Below, piece by piece: positions 11,825 through 25,400 of a DNA stretch of 64,000 nucleotides (position 1 is the stretch's first letter; each line of letters starts with the position of its first letter). The translations under genes and the position numbers were made by a program. The DNA is from Musa acuminata AAA Group (Eukaryota > Streptophyta > Magnoliopsida > Zingiberales > Musaceae): positions 30,690,001-30,754,000 of the forward strand of contig NC_088340.1 of the NCBI RefSeq assembly GCF_036884655.1. Direction: 5' to 3'. The notes under the pieces were generated by a model, which made no database searches, was not told the DNA's origin, and saw only the letters and a list, made by a program, of their open reading frames with translations.

Positions 11825-12727
11825 TTATTTCTACAGTTTGCTCTACAAAACTTTTATTAGCCACTACTCTATAAATAACTAATTCACTCCAAAACTCAAA
11901 TATATTTTTTTCTCAAAATTTTTCCTTTTATTTTTTCTCTTGATATCGTGCAAAATTGTACATTCTGTCTATCCTCTTGAATGGCTGTACAATTATGCTT
12001 ATGAGCATTGATCAAATAATGCCCAGTCGCTTTTTCATGTTTCTCTTTTTCTCAAGATGGTACCGTATGATAAAGAACCTGAAGAGACTTGATAGTAGAC
12101 AACATTAAAGAAATTGTTGATGAAACAGAGTGGTTGTTCTTGTCTCACTAGAAGGTAAAAAATATCAGTTGACTCCTTTGATTGAATAATCATCCTAGAC
12201 TCTATTTAGAAGAACCCAAGTTAACATCTACTTTTTTTACCTTCCCCTTCCCTTTGTGATCATTGAATTCGTCTCATTCTCAAGACAAATAATCTGCAAG
12301 ATTTTGTTGTTTCACTAAAATAAGTAACAACTTTTTTGTCAACCTGTACCTAGCGTCAAATCTGCAACATCTCAACAACTTCTACCTGCTTAATACTGAC
12401 TCCCATACACATGTTACAATAGAGCTGTGATGCCCACATTGTACTAACTCCACCAATGTGATAGTTCTTTTAGGGGCTTAGTGACTTACATTTCACCAGC
12501 GTTTAATTAATTATCAGACTAAGGCCACAATGAATGCAGCCCAACTAACTCCACTAGATGCATTAGCACACATCATTGCAAGTGACTATATAAAGTTGTT
12601 CAGGATCTATATATGAACATGCAAGAGTATCCCTTCCTGTGAATTCTTCCTCTTGTGGCTTTTTTTTCTGGGGTTGTAGAGCAGTGCTGAGGTCAAATCA
12701 CATCCACTTATATATGCTTTTTTTCAG
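11825..12727. other. AT-rich interval between the LTR element and the unidentified exons
   Basis: No domain, ORF or terminal-repeat structure recognised. It is presumably intron or upstream region of the unidentified plus-strand gene. Confidence 0.4.
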
Positions 12728-14277
12728 AATAGAGTTGCTTTGGAAAAACTTGCCTATGTCTACATATCTACATATGAGGTTGTTTTCCCTCAATTCTCAG
12801 AATAGTGTAGAATTGACCCTTCTCCACCATGTCTACTTATGAGGTTGTTTTCCCTCAAATTTGTTGTTCATCCCAAGGTTTGCTCTACCGAGCCGTACTG
12901 CCCGGTACGGGCGGTACGTACCGGTCCGACAAGTTGTCGGTACGCGAACCGCCCTGTACCGGTCCGCACTGTAGCAGTGCTACAGTAACACTGTACCGCT
13001 CGGTACACCCGTACCGTACCGTACCGAGCACGAGTCGAAACGCCGGTACGATACGGTACGGCGAACCTTGGTTCATCCTATCCACAAGGTGTCCCAAGGA
13101 GCTAGAATAGTCATCCTAGCTTCATTTATTATACATCACAGGAGGAGATATTTTGATTTAGTTTATTTATTCAAGTTTTTTTAATCAGACCGATATGTGG
13201 CAGGTTTTAAGCATGAGAGGGAAAGATGGTGTTGGCGCTGTAGCAGAGCTGATGTCTGGTATATGGAGCCTGTTACCTGAGGTAATAATATAAAACATTA
13301 TTTGATGTTCATTAGAGATGCAAGATAATTTGTTAGACTTGTATACAACTTGTAAATCCGCTTGTATTTTGGTGATGCATTACATTACTTGCTAGTTGGT
13401 GGAACCTGGTTCTCCATGTATTTGTTGATTATTATCCTTATTATTCTGCCAAGGACAAATGCCTTGGCTGCTCTTTGATCAGTAACCAACCATTATATTG
13501 CAATCAGGAGATTATAGTCTCAAGTGCATCTTTGTTTTAATGGGTTCAAATGATTCCATTCGTCTTATTTCCACATTACCTGCCAGAACAAAATTCTTTT
13601 AATCTGGTGTTTTTCAAACTAATATTGATATGCTACCACTGGCTTTTGTCAGATGTGCATTTATTATGAATTTGATCAAACTATTCTCCCACTTTTGATT
13701 AACACTGAAGCAGATGCTTGTGATATTTCTGTTGGTTTTGTATTCACAAGGTATGATCTTTGCATGCTATTCCAGTATTTATTCGCATTAGCAAATCTGG
13801 TGTTTTTCTCTTTTTTTGTCATTTTATGTGCACATGTTTGTTGCCTGTAACTTATGTTCTTGCAAGGGTTACAGGATTCTTCTGCTTATGGTCTGATCTG
13901 ACATCTTAGTTTTACGTTCTAGTGAAGGCGCAAGGATCTTAGTCTTAACTGTTCCTTTAAGCTTGCAAGCTCTTCCTGTTATGCTGCTTGTCAGCCTATT
14001 TCTTTAGTCTGCTTTGGTGCATGATATAAAATGCCAACTAGTTCAATATGCTCCGCATTCATCTTAGCCACAGGGGGAGGAGGCAAGTAAAGATGATATG
14101 CTCTTTCGGGATGACACTGAGGGTCAAGGGATGGAATTCGTGAAAGAAGATACTGGAGCAGTAATGCAGTCGCTGCACCTGAAGCCCATCGGCGCAATGC
14201 TAATAAACACTGCCACTACTATCCACCGCTCACCAGAGGCTCTCAACTTTAAGCTGAAGCTCGATGCGCCTTCGTAG
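12728..14277 (+). CDS. Unidentified gene, 3' exons
   Basis: Five candidate exons join without a frame break: 12728..12778, 13204..13281, 13653..13750, 13923..13989 and terminal 14074..14277 with stop TAG. All have GT donors and AG acceptors; the donor at 13990 (GTCAGC) is weak. The reading includes MRGKDGVGAVAELMSGIWSL, FDQTILPLLINTEADACDIS and MEFVKEDTGAVMQSLHLKPI. I do not recognise the protein. It shows no obvious signal peptide or membrane segment. The 5' part is missing; it may lie upstream of or around the LTR element at 8.8-11.8 kb. Phase consistency over four junctions supports a real gene, but no family evidence backs it. Confidence 0.5.
12874..13070. mobile_element. hAT-type MITE with GGTACGG palindromic interior
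   Basis: A 197-bp element with terminal inverted repeats CAAGGTT...AACCTTG, flanked by the perfect 8-bp direct repeat GTTCATCC (12866..12873 and 13071..13078). The 8-bp duplication and CA...TG ends are hAT hallmarks. The interior is dense in GGTACGG/CCGTACC motifs that can fold back. It is non-coding and too short to encode a transposase. It lies in the intron between the first two recognised exons of the unidentified gene. Confidence 0.75.
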
Positions 14278-15616
14278 TCCTGCCGGCTTGTCTGCACGTG
14301 CCCATCAACAACTCCTACATATCGGTCCAAGTTAGTACATCAACTTTGTTCCTGCATAACTTGTCATCGCTCTGAAGATGCCGAATCGCTGCCATTTTGG
14401 TCTCTGCTTACTATATTTTGTCAATGAAGATAGCAGTTGCAATAGCATATCGAGCCTGCATTGGAATTCTTTGTTCTTTGGAATTTTTTTGTTCTTGGGA
14501 ACTAAACGGGGAGAAGTATCATTTGCGTGCTCTTGTCTTTGTTTCTGCTGGTGGTTCCTCTTAGTTGGTTGTAGAAAATTTAAGGTCACAGATCTGTGTA
14601 TTATAGACTGTTCTATATTATGCAATTGGAGGAATTCTTTTTGGTTCTTTTGGAAGTAGTGGTCGTCATTTTTTAGCATTCAATTTGAATATGCCGATGA
14701 TAAAGCATATGCCATTTGAATATTTTAATAGAGATTAAAAAAAAAAAGTTTTTGATTATATGAAATGACATGATGCTGACTCGAAATGAACACATTTTAC
14801 TTATGCTGCATTGAGACAGTAATTAAATTGAATGTCTTAGCATAGTCTAGTATATAAATAACAACAATGCACTAATTAGTCTTGACAGAGACTAGCATAT
14901 AAATAAGCTTCTGGCCGTAGAAGCGCATTTAGGAAACTTGGTATTTATCTATTGGTCTTCGATTAGGGGTAGGGTTGACAATGGATGAGACTATGAAGAA
15001 ACTATATGCATAAACACTTACATATAGATATATAAATATGGCTTTACCTATGCTAGATTTTGAAACTATATTTGCTAAAACATATAGAGCAATTGATGGA
15101 TGAAAAAAATACAGATACAATTAAGACACATGTAGATGGAAATTGGACGTGGTCGATGACTGTTGTCCAATAACCTTATGCTTTTTCCTCTAAATACCAT
15201 ATAGTGTCCGTATTAGGAGAAGCTGATATTATTACCTATAAATAATGATATCCTGACTGTAGAAACAATTCCATAGGATTTAAAGTTTGTTTAATTTAAA
15301 AAAAAAAGAAAAAAAGAAAAATTGTCATCATCGAATTTAAAACCATGAGTAACTGACATGAAATTCTAAAATACACAATATCTAGATAGGAGTGATATTA
15401 TGCAATTACCAAACCTTCTCCCCAGATTGGTGATCACAGCGAGCAGTACCTCCATTGACAGGGTTTGGGTTTTATAATCTCCAGATGCTAACTTCATCAT
15501 GATCTTACCCAAGTCTTTATCTTATGGCCTAAAGAGACTTCAGCAGAGCAACCTCAACAAAGCATCAAGAGAGAAGAGACACTCTGCCGAAACTGGCTCT
15601 GGTAGCCATATCTTGG
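14278..15616. other. Intergenic region between two convergent genes
   Basis: AT-rich spacer with A-tracts near 14731 and 15300. The 3' UTRs of the unidentified plus-strand gene and of the minus-strand OB-fold gene probably lie at its two ends. No other feature recognised. Confidence 0.5.
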
Positions 15617-18440
15617 TCACTCTTCAACAACGGTCACCAGTTCATACTCGATCAAAGACAGATTGTTGTCCTCTTTCACTGTGAAATTGGCTGGATCTGT
15701 GACTTCTATACGGCCCCATTTGTCCACAGCAAGCCTCATCGATCCTTTAAACATGTCGATCTTTGCATTCCTGAGTATTACAGTTGTATCTGGCTTCATC
15801 AGATCCACTGGATTTATGAAATTCCAAGAATTAGTATTCAAAAACAGCATAGGTAGCATATGTAATATCAAAGAAAAGGAAGCTAGCCGACATGTACCAA
15901 GCACCTCACATCACTGAAGACACTCATAATGAGCTGTTAATCATAGATAAGAGGAGTTAACCCTTCCCTCCAATTACAGGTTCAAAAGAGGCAAAATAAT
16001 TTTTTAAAAATCTTGAAAGTGATATGAATTTATACAGTCATGTCTAAATGATATTAATATCCACCATCCTTCTTTGTTGGTTGAAAGTTCCCAAATATTT
16101 TAAATCCATTCTAAAATTAATTGAACACAAGAGCTTGTTAATGGAGATTTCCAACTTTAACCATCTAAGATCGATCACCATTATCATGCGTGTGATGATT
16201 ATTATAAGTACCTTAAAGCCAGAACATGGTGTTATTGGTGAATGGTGAAGATCACCAACTGGAGATTTCCAACCTTCAACCTCAAACAACAATCTAAAAT
16301 CAACCGCCATCTATTATCCGTCATGGTTTGAAGTACCTTTAAGCCACAGCTTGGTTTTTCTTTCTGATAGATGACTTTAGGTGATGATTTGGGCTTAATT
16401 AGCTGCTTTATTTGTTTGTGCACTTCTGACAATGTAAATTAGTATTAAAAACATCCTGGCTCCTTACTGAATTGATATATCAAAGTAGATATTAAAAAAA
16501 AATTTATTGTTATCCCCTTGCATTCACTTCTTGATCCTTTTTCCTGGTTACGAGGCGACTTGTATTTCTAAGTATTCTCCTGAAGACAACTAAGCAAGGG
16601 CTGTCGGGGTAGCCCAATTGCTGTGTGTCTGCACCCTGAACTCTCCTAAATATTCTCCTAAATATTCAACGTATTCTAAGAATAACATGTCAAAGGATCT
16701 TATCAGTTTTTATATGACCTAGAAACTCGTTGTTAAAATAGCTCAAACTTCTGGTTACAAAAATATTTCCAATGTTAAACATGGACTTGCAAGCACAGAT
16801 CTGGGTGAAATATTTCAACTATCAGACCAAGCATTCACATCTACAGTAATACAAGCATACAAGTTTCCTAATATGAGTCTCCAAAATTGGTATTCTGTTC
16901 AAAAGCATGCACTAACATGAGAACATCAGAGTGAACATAAATAAGCCAAATTCTTTAAATTAACAAGCAACATCCTGAGTACCACAACTTGAAGACAAAA
17001 ATATAACAACCAAATTTGTATCAGAAAAATATTTCATCCAAATTTATTCTCTTTCTAATAACACGATGCCTGGAAATAACTTTGTATGCCTTACCTCATA
17101 ATCTGAGATTGTTTCCACCAATATTCTAAATTCTAACCAACAAAATAAAAAAAAAAATTCTGCAGTTATTATAGATTTATCTCCCCATATTCTTTCCAAG
17201 TAAAAGTGACAAAGTCACACAGACTCCTTGTATTTGAAACAGTCATTTGCCTCAGCTTTTCATGTAGTAGCAGTCACACTTTAGATTCTGAAGATGTAAA
17301 GAATATGCACAAGGTCATGCCAACTAACTGAGCCATATAGACACCATAATCTGGGTTTAGCAAAAGGATCTCTATTCATGGGTCTTGTAAAACTAGTTGC
17401 TGCCAATTATTACAGCGATCCAATTGTTTGTAACATAGCAAATCCCACATAATTGACAACAAAAAATGATCAACAGTCAGATTTAGATACGGTAATAGAG
17501 AAGTTGATTATCACAGAAGTATAATGCAGAGATAACAAAGACACAACATACAGAATGATAATGAAATAAAACTAATAATTTAGGGGAAAAGAATACACCA
17601 TAATCAAACTAGAACCATTAGCAGCAAAAAGCTTGGGAGCATCTCCAAATATGTATGGCATTAAAGAAAAACTTCTATGGCCTCATAATGATATTAAAAA
17701 CCAATTCTTTTCATAATATAACTTTTAGGAAAGATTTCTTTGTCATCTCCTAACAGAAGCTCCTGCAAGCAAATATCACCTGCAACATGAAGTTAAAAAC
17801 CACAACTATTGGAGATATCTAGTATCATGGACCTTCCAAGTCAAATATTTAATTGATGTTACCATGAATAGGAGCAAGAACTAGCTCCCTGCATTTAGCT
17901 AACTATCACACTGGGAGATTCCCTTGCTGTCCTTCCCTTTAATTTCTTAAGGATAATGAATGAGCCCCTTTAAAAGCAGTTCAAACGGAAATTATTGTTT
18001 GCCGGATCAAATTTTACAGTTTGGCAAATTTGAAGTAAAAGCAACCATCATAAACGAGACAAGGTAGAAGCAACACTATGTCAAGAATCTCACACTTCTC
18101 ATTTTTTGCTCAACAATTTTCTTTTTTTGTTTTTCATTTTTCAATCTCAACCGCAAAGTGAACTTACTGGACCATAAAACATGCATACGTACATACACAT
18201 AATATAAGAACATCTACCTTGTTCATTCCTGGCTGTGAAGACAATCATTCCAGTTTCATCCCCCACCAGACATTCTGCTAGACGCATCTGACGAACCTGG
18301 GAACCGGCCGCACGCCCCTTTTGCAGCACTGTCTTTGAACTCACCACCTTCACTGTGAGCGTATGGCCACTAGTACCAGGCCTAAGCTGGTTAACCTTAG
18401 TAAACTCCGGTTTTCTCATGGCAGGCTTTGATTCAGCCAT
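15617..18440 (-). CDS. OB-fold single-stranded nucleic-acid-binding protein, At4g28440-like
   Basis: Two coding exons: exon 1 is 18218..18440 and exon 2 is 15617..15807, separated by a 2410-bp GT-AG intron. They join in frame to 137 aa. The product closely follows the small plant family of At4g28440, which has an RPA1-like OB fold. It carries LRPGTSGHTLTVKVV, then CLVGDETGMIVFTARNEQ at the end of exon 1, then VDLMKPDTTVILRNAKIDMF and KEDNNLSLIEYEL before the stop. I chose the ATG at 18440 (MAESKP). A 5'-UTR intron seems to end just upstream (acceptor ..TTTGCAG, about 18444), with a leader exon near 18.9-19.03 kb. The biochemical role is not established here; single-strand nucleic acid binding is inferred from the fold. 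Confidence 0.9.
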
Positions 18441-19030
18441 TTTCTGCAAATTACCAACCCATAACTCGATCAGACCTGCAATTTTACTCAATAACCGGTA
18501 GAATATCCTTCCTTGCAAGTGATCCAGAGAACAACATGCATAAAATCACAATTTAATCCTTAGATAACCTTTGCTTTAAAACAATCACCACAACCACTTC
18601 AATCATATAATGATGGTTGTTAACACATTTTGTATTAGACAATCTGATCCCGTGTAAGCAAACACCCAACAAATAGCCGAAACATGAAATCAAGAAAGAA
18701 AGCACACAGCTTTCTCTCAAATTCTTCAACGATGTTAATCTGGAATTACCGAAAACAGAATCCCCATAAACAAATCCGAAACCTCAATGCATAAGAACCG
18801 TCAGGCAGCGCAATAGAAGAAACAATTTATCAAATCCAGTGCCAAAGCTCGCAATGCAAATCAAACCCGGGAAGAAACAACAGATTGTAGGAATTACCCA
18901 TCCAGAGATTACAGATTCACGTGAATGCAGGAGAAGAAGATGCACTGGGTGAGAATTCGAGGAGGAATCGGAGATTTAGGGTTTCAGGGCCTTACAATAG
19001 CTTTGATCGAATCCTTCGCTGAGAACAGTG

Positions 19031-19413
19031 GGCGGCGATCAGACCCTCGGCGATTTGGGATCGGCCGTGGCTATGGGCTTAAATAGCCATAGGAAAAGCG
19101 CATCAGAATCGTCCATTGAGTCGAATACGGAGGGGGAATCAACGGTGGCAAAGAGTGGGCCGTGTCGGGTCGGGTTTTACGTTGGAAACAACTATTGCAG
19201 CCTTACAGGCAAAATTCCGAATCCGAATCCGAATCCGAATCCGAATCCGATAATCGCCGCCTGGGTGGGCTATCGGATCCAATAGGTAATTATATTGAGG
19301 TTTTATATAATATTATAAACAATTATCTGAGCGTTAATAGTATCCGTCGGATCTAATAAGCGAGACATTTAAAGCGACAGTGACGCAGCATCCAAAACAA
19401 AAGGTCGGCAGAA
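19031..19413. promoter_or_regulatory. Shared divergent promoter region, OB-fold gene / FTB
   Basis: A head-to-head interval of about 380 bp between the inferred 5' leader of the minus-strand OB-fold gene and the FTB start codon. It contains a run of CCGAAT hexamers at about 19217..19246. No clear TATA box was seen for either gene. Bidirectional function is inferred from geometry alone. Confidence 0.4.
19217..19246. repeat. CCGAAT hexamer microsatellite
   Basis: About five tandem hexamers (CCGAAT/TCCGAA register), in the divergent promoter interval upstream of FTB. Confidence 0.8.
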
Positions 19414-19431
19414 TTGTGCTACCCACTGGCG

Positions 19432-22400
19432 ATGAGCGAAGTAGCCGGTGGTTCTCTTCCAAGAAGCGATAGTTCCGTTGCCATGGAGTCTTCTCCCCCC
19501 TCATCGTCAACCTCTTCCCCGCCTCCCTCCCCTTCGGACGGGCCGAGAAGGCTCACCGTGACGCAGCTGGAGCAGCTTAAGGTGGAGGAGGAAGTATTCG
19601 AGATCTACCGGATTCTCCGTGGCATCGCCCCCCACACCCAGTCCTTCATGTAAGTCCTCCCCACTTCGATCATTGCTAGGAAACCCTTATTTATCTTCCG
19701 CGACCTGGAATCCTTTTTCCCATACAGGTGTGATTGCTCGAGAAAGTTCATAGGTCATCCGTTGCTCAGACTCTTAACCCTAGTACGTTCGACCACAACG
19801 ACAAAGAATTTAGCCACATTTCTTTGCCCGTTTCTTTATCTTTGCATGAAAATGTGAACGTCAGATCAAATAATACAAGATAATCTTGGTCCAAGGCTAT
19901 TGTCGCTCGAAGGTTGCAAAAGATTCATGGTCGGAAACAAACCAGTAAGATAATTCTGGTTGAACGAACAACATCTTATGTTAGCCATTATTACTTGAAA
20001 TAGGTTCTTGTGGTGGTTTCTAATGTTTAAGATTCCTTAACGGGAGAATAGATGGTTCATTCCCAGCGTTTTAAGAAGAAACTAGACCAATAAGTCTTAC
20101 AAGGTTGTAGGGAAGCTCCTACCAGAGTTAACCTAGTGTTGAGCACAATGAGAGGCTCGAATTGGAAAGGGTTACTTGAATAGTCCTCGCGAGCAGTCTA
20201 ATTCCAAGCTATGACTAGCACATTAAGACATTAAGTGGAGAAGATTGTAACCAAAGTGCTGGCTTTGCATTAAATATACAGGTTATTTATTCTATAATAC
20301 TGACATAAATAACCAAAATCATCTTGTTGGCAACTATTGATATTTGTAAGGAAATGGAAAATAATCAATATACTTGTCCTATGTTTGAATTAAGGCTTGA
20401 AGAATTCATCTTAGTGAACACACCACAGGTACTATTTGCTATAAGATTAAGTCTTTTGTGCTCACTGCTTGACATCAAGCCTACCTATAATAAAAAGAAA
20501 ATCAGCTTACGTGCATTAACATGATCTGCCTATATCTGAAGTCCCATGCTTCCAGAGAACTACATTATAACCCGAAATTCACACATCTGCTGCTGTTTAC
20601 TTACCAGTGGGGTGTGTATGTGGCATGTATTTGATGTAAATATGCTTATGAAACTCAGCGCACTTCAATGTAGAAAAGGACTTCCCACCTTTTGTCCTTA
20701 TCTTTATTTTATTTGAACAAATTGAGGACATCTAACTTAAGAAGAGAACATGGTAGTCAATGCTTATTTAATGCTTATAAGTTTTTTGCATGCATCAAAA
20801 TTTCTCTTTTTAATTTGAATGTCCTAATTCAGTCCTTTGGTCTAGCAAAAATTTGGAAAGAACCTTTCAAGTAAATCAGTAGAAGTGCAGGCTGGAGCTT
20901 TGGCGTGACACACACATCGAGTTTTTAACAAGAGGACTCGGACTTCTTGGACCGAGCTATCATGTGCTAGATGCCAAGTAAGATGGATTTTTCTGTGTTG
21001 GTAACATATTTATGAATGTTTTTTTTTTTCTACATAACCATTTCCATTTGAATAGCATTTGATTTCTTTATTTTTTTTGTTTCCATTTAAATCATTTTAT
21101 AATTGATAATTGCAGTCGACCTTGGCTATGCTACTGGATTATTCACTCAATTGCTTTACTGGGAGAACCTCTCCACTCAGAACTTGAGGACAGTGTGGTG
21201 GAATTTTTGTCCCACTGTGAGGTCTAAGATTCTACTTGAGGTTTCTTTTTGGCATAAAATGACTTTATCTTCTGAGTTACTTATGTATCAGTGTCATTGA
21301 TCATCATTCTGGAAACCTTTTTAGCAAAAGTTCATGCATGTTATTTATTACTTCTACATATAGATAATTTTTTATTGACTTAATGAGTCAAGTTATGAGC
21401 TTCCATTATAGTCCTCCTAGAAATCAGTCATAATGAGATAAAATCTGTTACCTTTTGAAATTTTATTTGTTAATGTTATATAAAGAGTTTGTTGCTACAA
21501 TTGCACTTTTCAATGAAGTTGGATAAATCCTATACAAATTACAAAAACTAGTTATATTCCAATCTGTTATTGTGGGATAACATGAGAGTATCTAGTACAA
21601 AATCTCAACGATTATGATCTTGACTGTGTTGTGAGGATTGAAGTTCAAAGCAATACTAAGGTTTTCTTAAAACAATTTGAATACGTTTTGTTTATGTTTG
21701 TAATTTGATATCTTGTTGTTACACTAAGAAATCCTCATAGGGTTATCCAAAAGTGGTTTAAGTGAAGTTTGTTTATGTTAACAAGGTCAAAGGAGATGAA
21801 TTGCTGACATTCTTTGAACGTATTGTCATAGATTTAGCTGGAATTGCCTAAGTCGTAAGGCATTTTTGCGGCAAAATCACGAACTTAGCTGAAGTTGCCT
21901 AAGTCGTGAAGCACCCTTGCGCCAACTCCTCGGACTTAGCTGGGATTACGTAAGTCACGAGGCGTCCTTGCAACATATGCGTCCGCAAAGGTTTAGCCTA
22001 GTTGCAACCTCGTACAGGTCCCGAAGGACCTGTAAAACAGAAAGTTGATTAGATTGAAAACGAGCGACGGACAAGTCCCGACGTCTCGTGGAGAGGGAAG
22101 CTTTACAAGCAATTCAGCAAGCACCTTGAGTGCAAGAGAAAAAAAAGAGGAAGGAGAAAACAAGGACTTTAGAAGGTAGAACGAACAGTTGCAAGTCCAC
22201 AAACAACTGCTCACCGGGTGTCGGGCGCGAAGGTAAGTTCCCGTCAAGTTAACGTGCGAACTTGTGAAGATTTTTCAACGCCCGACAATACACCAAAGCC
22301 CCATCCAGTCCTATGCCACCCGGGGTGTTCTAGGGTGCTGAGATGGCTAACGTTTCGCATGTAGCTGCGGCTTGTAGAAAACAAGCCGTTGCACGCGAAA

Positions 22401-25400
22401 ACGAAGCTATTTTGGGCAGTTCGGCCCAGCGCGACGAGCGGTCGAGCTGCAGTGCTGCAACCTATTCGAACATGCATTTTTACAAGCAAAAACACATAAA
22501 ACTAAGGCAAAACATGCTGCCATATCTCGGTAAAAGCATGCAAAAGCCACGAACGGTTCGTTGAACGAAGTTGTTGCGGGTGCGCGACGACCGTTTGTGG
22601 CATTCTCCCCCACTTAAACTGTTGATGCCCTCGTCGACGCTTGTTAGTAGTTGTTGATGATTGCTTCTTCATGTCGTAGGGCGTTTTCAAGCTCCTAATT
22701 GGCTTCGGTTCGGGGAAGCTTTCACCACTTCACCAAGTACTTGGTCTGCTCAGCACCATTTTGTCACGGACAAACTTCTAAACAAGGTGTTTGATGTAAT
22801 GCTTATATCTGTCCGTGTCTGTTGGCATGTTCATACCCTGTACAGAATGTAAAGGGGCGGCCGAAGGCTTAATAGTCCCATTTTAGTTGGGTTGGTGGCC
22901 TCTTTAGGCTTGTAAATAAAGGTTGTGTCATGTGGACACGTGCGAGAGCTTTTCGGTCTGTAATGGACCATTTTACCCTTTGTTGTGCCACTATTCAGAG
23001 CTTGTAAAGTCTGTTTGTAATTTGCATTGTCTATGAAGTATTTTTCGGAGATGTTTGCTTGTGGATCCCGATTGAGGCGTTCTCTCTAACCCGTTCTCTC
23101 TTTTGTTGGTCCTAAGGGACAATGGGAGGCTTCGGGGAAGCTGACCTTTGCGGACGGACGCGCGAGAGTGCCGCACGACTTAGGCAAAACCAGCTAAGTC
23201 CGTGTCATATGATATCAGAGCGGGACAAGCACTCATAGAAACACTTGACATGCAAACGTGGGGGACCTAGTGGGGCTGCGTTGAGGGCAGTCAGCAACGC
23301 GCGACCGTTTGAGGGAAAACGGGCATGGAGATGTAGGGAAAAGAGTCGCTCAGAGGAGCGGGCATCTAACATTGGCATTCAGAGAAATGGCCAACCCTTC
23401 GCGCAAGAGGCACCACGAGAACAGGCAAGCTTGGAAGAATGCGGAGCGCACAAAGGTTGGGATGGCTGAGTTTGAGCTACGGCTCAACGTTGACAACTTT
23501 ACTTGATGGTGCTCAAGGCAAGCGAGGCGCTTGGCAAAGGACGAGACCATGCAAAGTGGAATGAGTTGCTCAGCGACCGAAAGAGTTGTGCAAAGCTCAC
23601 AGAGGTGAGGGGAATTGCTAACTCGAAGAATTCGGTACTCATGCATGGGCTTGTATGCGGACGGTGGAATGTTCGTGGCCATCCCAAGGCGGTCGAGACT
23701 CGGCGCCATGGAGCATTGAAACTTTCTCTTCGGCATGCGAAGGATACGTCCGGAGGAGGCTGAAGTGTGCAATGAGTTCAGCATGTTGCTAGGCCTTGTG
23801 GGGTGCAGCGGTGGCTGTATTGACGTGGAGGCGCAATCTAGCAAGTGCGTTTGCAAGAGGCAGAACAATGCACAGTTTGTTCAGCAGATCAGAGTAGTCC
23901 AAGAGGATGGTGATCTCCGAAACGAAGAGAGATGTTGCTCCAATGGGACAGTTATCCAAGAGGGATAAGTCTCGGCTCTCCAGAGGGAGAATCATGTGAG
24001 ACGGACTTCACATGTTGAGGAGTACCTCACAAACAATAACTCCACGAAGCTCAATGGACCGAGCAAGCAGCGAGGAGTTGTCGCATGATCTCGCTCGAGA
24101 GAATGCATTGGTGGATGCATTGCGAGATCAAGTGGGGGAGCGACCTAAAGCAACTTAAATGAAGGCACACTTGGAGTCGATGTGGAGATCGGACTCAAGG
24201 GAGGGCTGACCCGTGGAATGGTGGGCGCGAGGGCCACCATCGACTCAATGCAAAAACGAGGAGCGGAGCAACTTGGGTGTAACTTGGCGAAGTACCCAAG
24301 CCGCATGAAGGGAGCCAGCAGAGAAGTTGGAACATGGAGCAGAGGCACAGTGCTTTCCTTAGACAGAGGTCAAGGACATGAACTCTTGCAGAGGTAAGAG
24401 TAGGATCATGTTGTTCCATGGTTCTTTCATTCTGACGGAGCGGACTCATCTTGCATGGTGCCTTCTCAGCAAAGACGAAGGGAGCTTCTAGGCACATGCA
24501 CCTTATCTCGGAGGAGCATTTGATGGAGGAACTAAGGCGACTCAATTTGCGGAGGCGAAGTTGGGTTCAGAAGGCCTTAGCACGGGGCAAGAGGATGCAG
24601 AGGCGGGTACTCTTGAAGAATATGCCACAGTGTTGCCATTCTAGTTGCCATGAAGGAAGCGGTGCGTAGCGGAGATTGTGCTGGTAGGGGCAAAGGCCCA
24701 GGATCCAGACAATGGTGCACAAACTATAGTGAAGTCAGTGGACTTCGGGAGCTACTAGGCGACGGACTGTCCTAGAGCGGTGCTTCATCTAGGTGTGACC
24801 CAAGAGTGGGTGGATGAAGGTCGATTGCCAAAGGAGCGAATAAAATCGAAGGTGGAGGAGACCCTGCGATGTATTGGCAGAGGCCACACATGGAAGGTTC
24901 ACAATTCGAGTTTATTCCACAAGGATCAGAATGCAATGGAGATGTCACCAGGAGGCGACATGGTGCAGCGGATCGTGGTGGAACAGTTCGTGGCAATGCG
25001 ATACACACAACAGAGTCCCGTGAGGGATGAGATCATATGGAGGTATGATCGGGAGCTACTGGGAGCTCCGCTTTGGTGAACAACACGACGGCAAGAAGGG
25101 CTATGGATTCAAGAAGTGAAGGCCATGGTACCGTAGAGGCGGGTCTTCCGGGCGTGCACCGAATTTTGCATCGGATGAAAACCTTGGTCATCAGCATATG
25201 GGGGCTGGGTTCCACCAAGGGAAAAGTTCGAATGCAAGTACCAGTGAGTTCCATGGGAGGAACTTGATCATGCAGAGGTATGATCGAAGCAGCTGGAGAG
25301 TTGGACTGCTCTAGAGCTCATATTCGCTTAAGGGAGCCCGGCAAGTCAGAGGACAAGGCCGAGTAAGCGAATGTTGCTACCAAGGAAGCTAAGGAGAACA

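Noticed and set aside
21824..21985. Regularly spaced 'ttagctg.ttgcctaagtcg' repeats resembling a CRISPR-like array
   Set aside because: Internal sub-repeats of the chromovirus LTR, also present in the partner LTR at 31831; spacing and spacers do not fit.
23350..23868. 172-codon minus-strand ORF in the nested LTR element
   Set aside because: No recognisable domain and no supporting context; likely chance in a non-coding interior.
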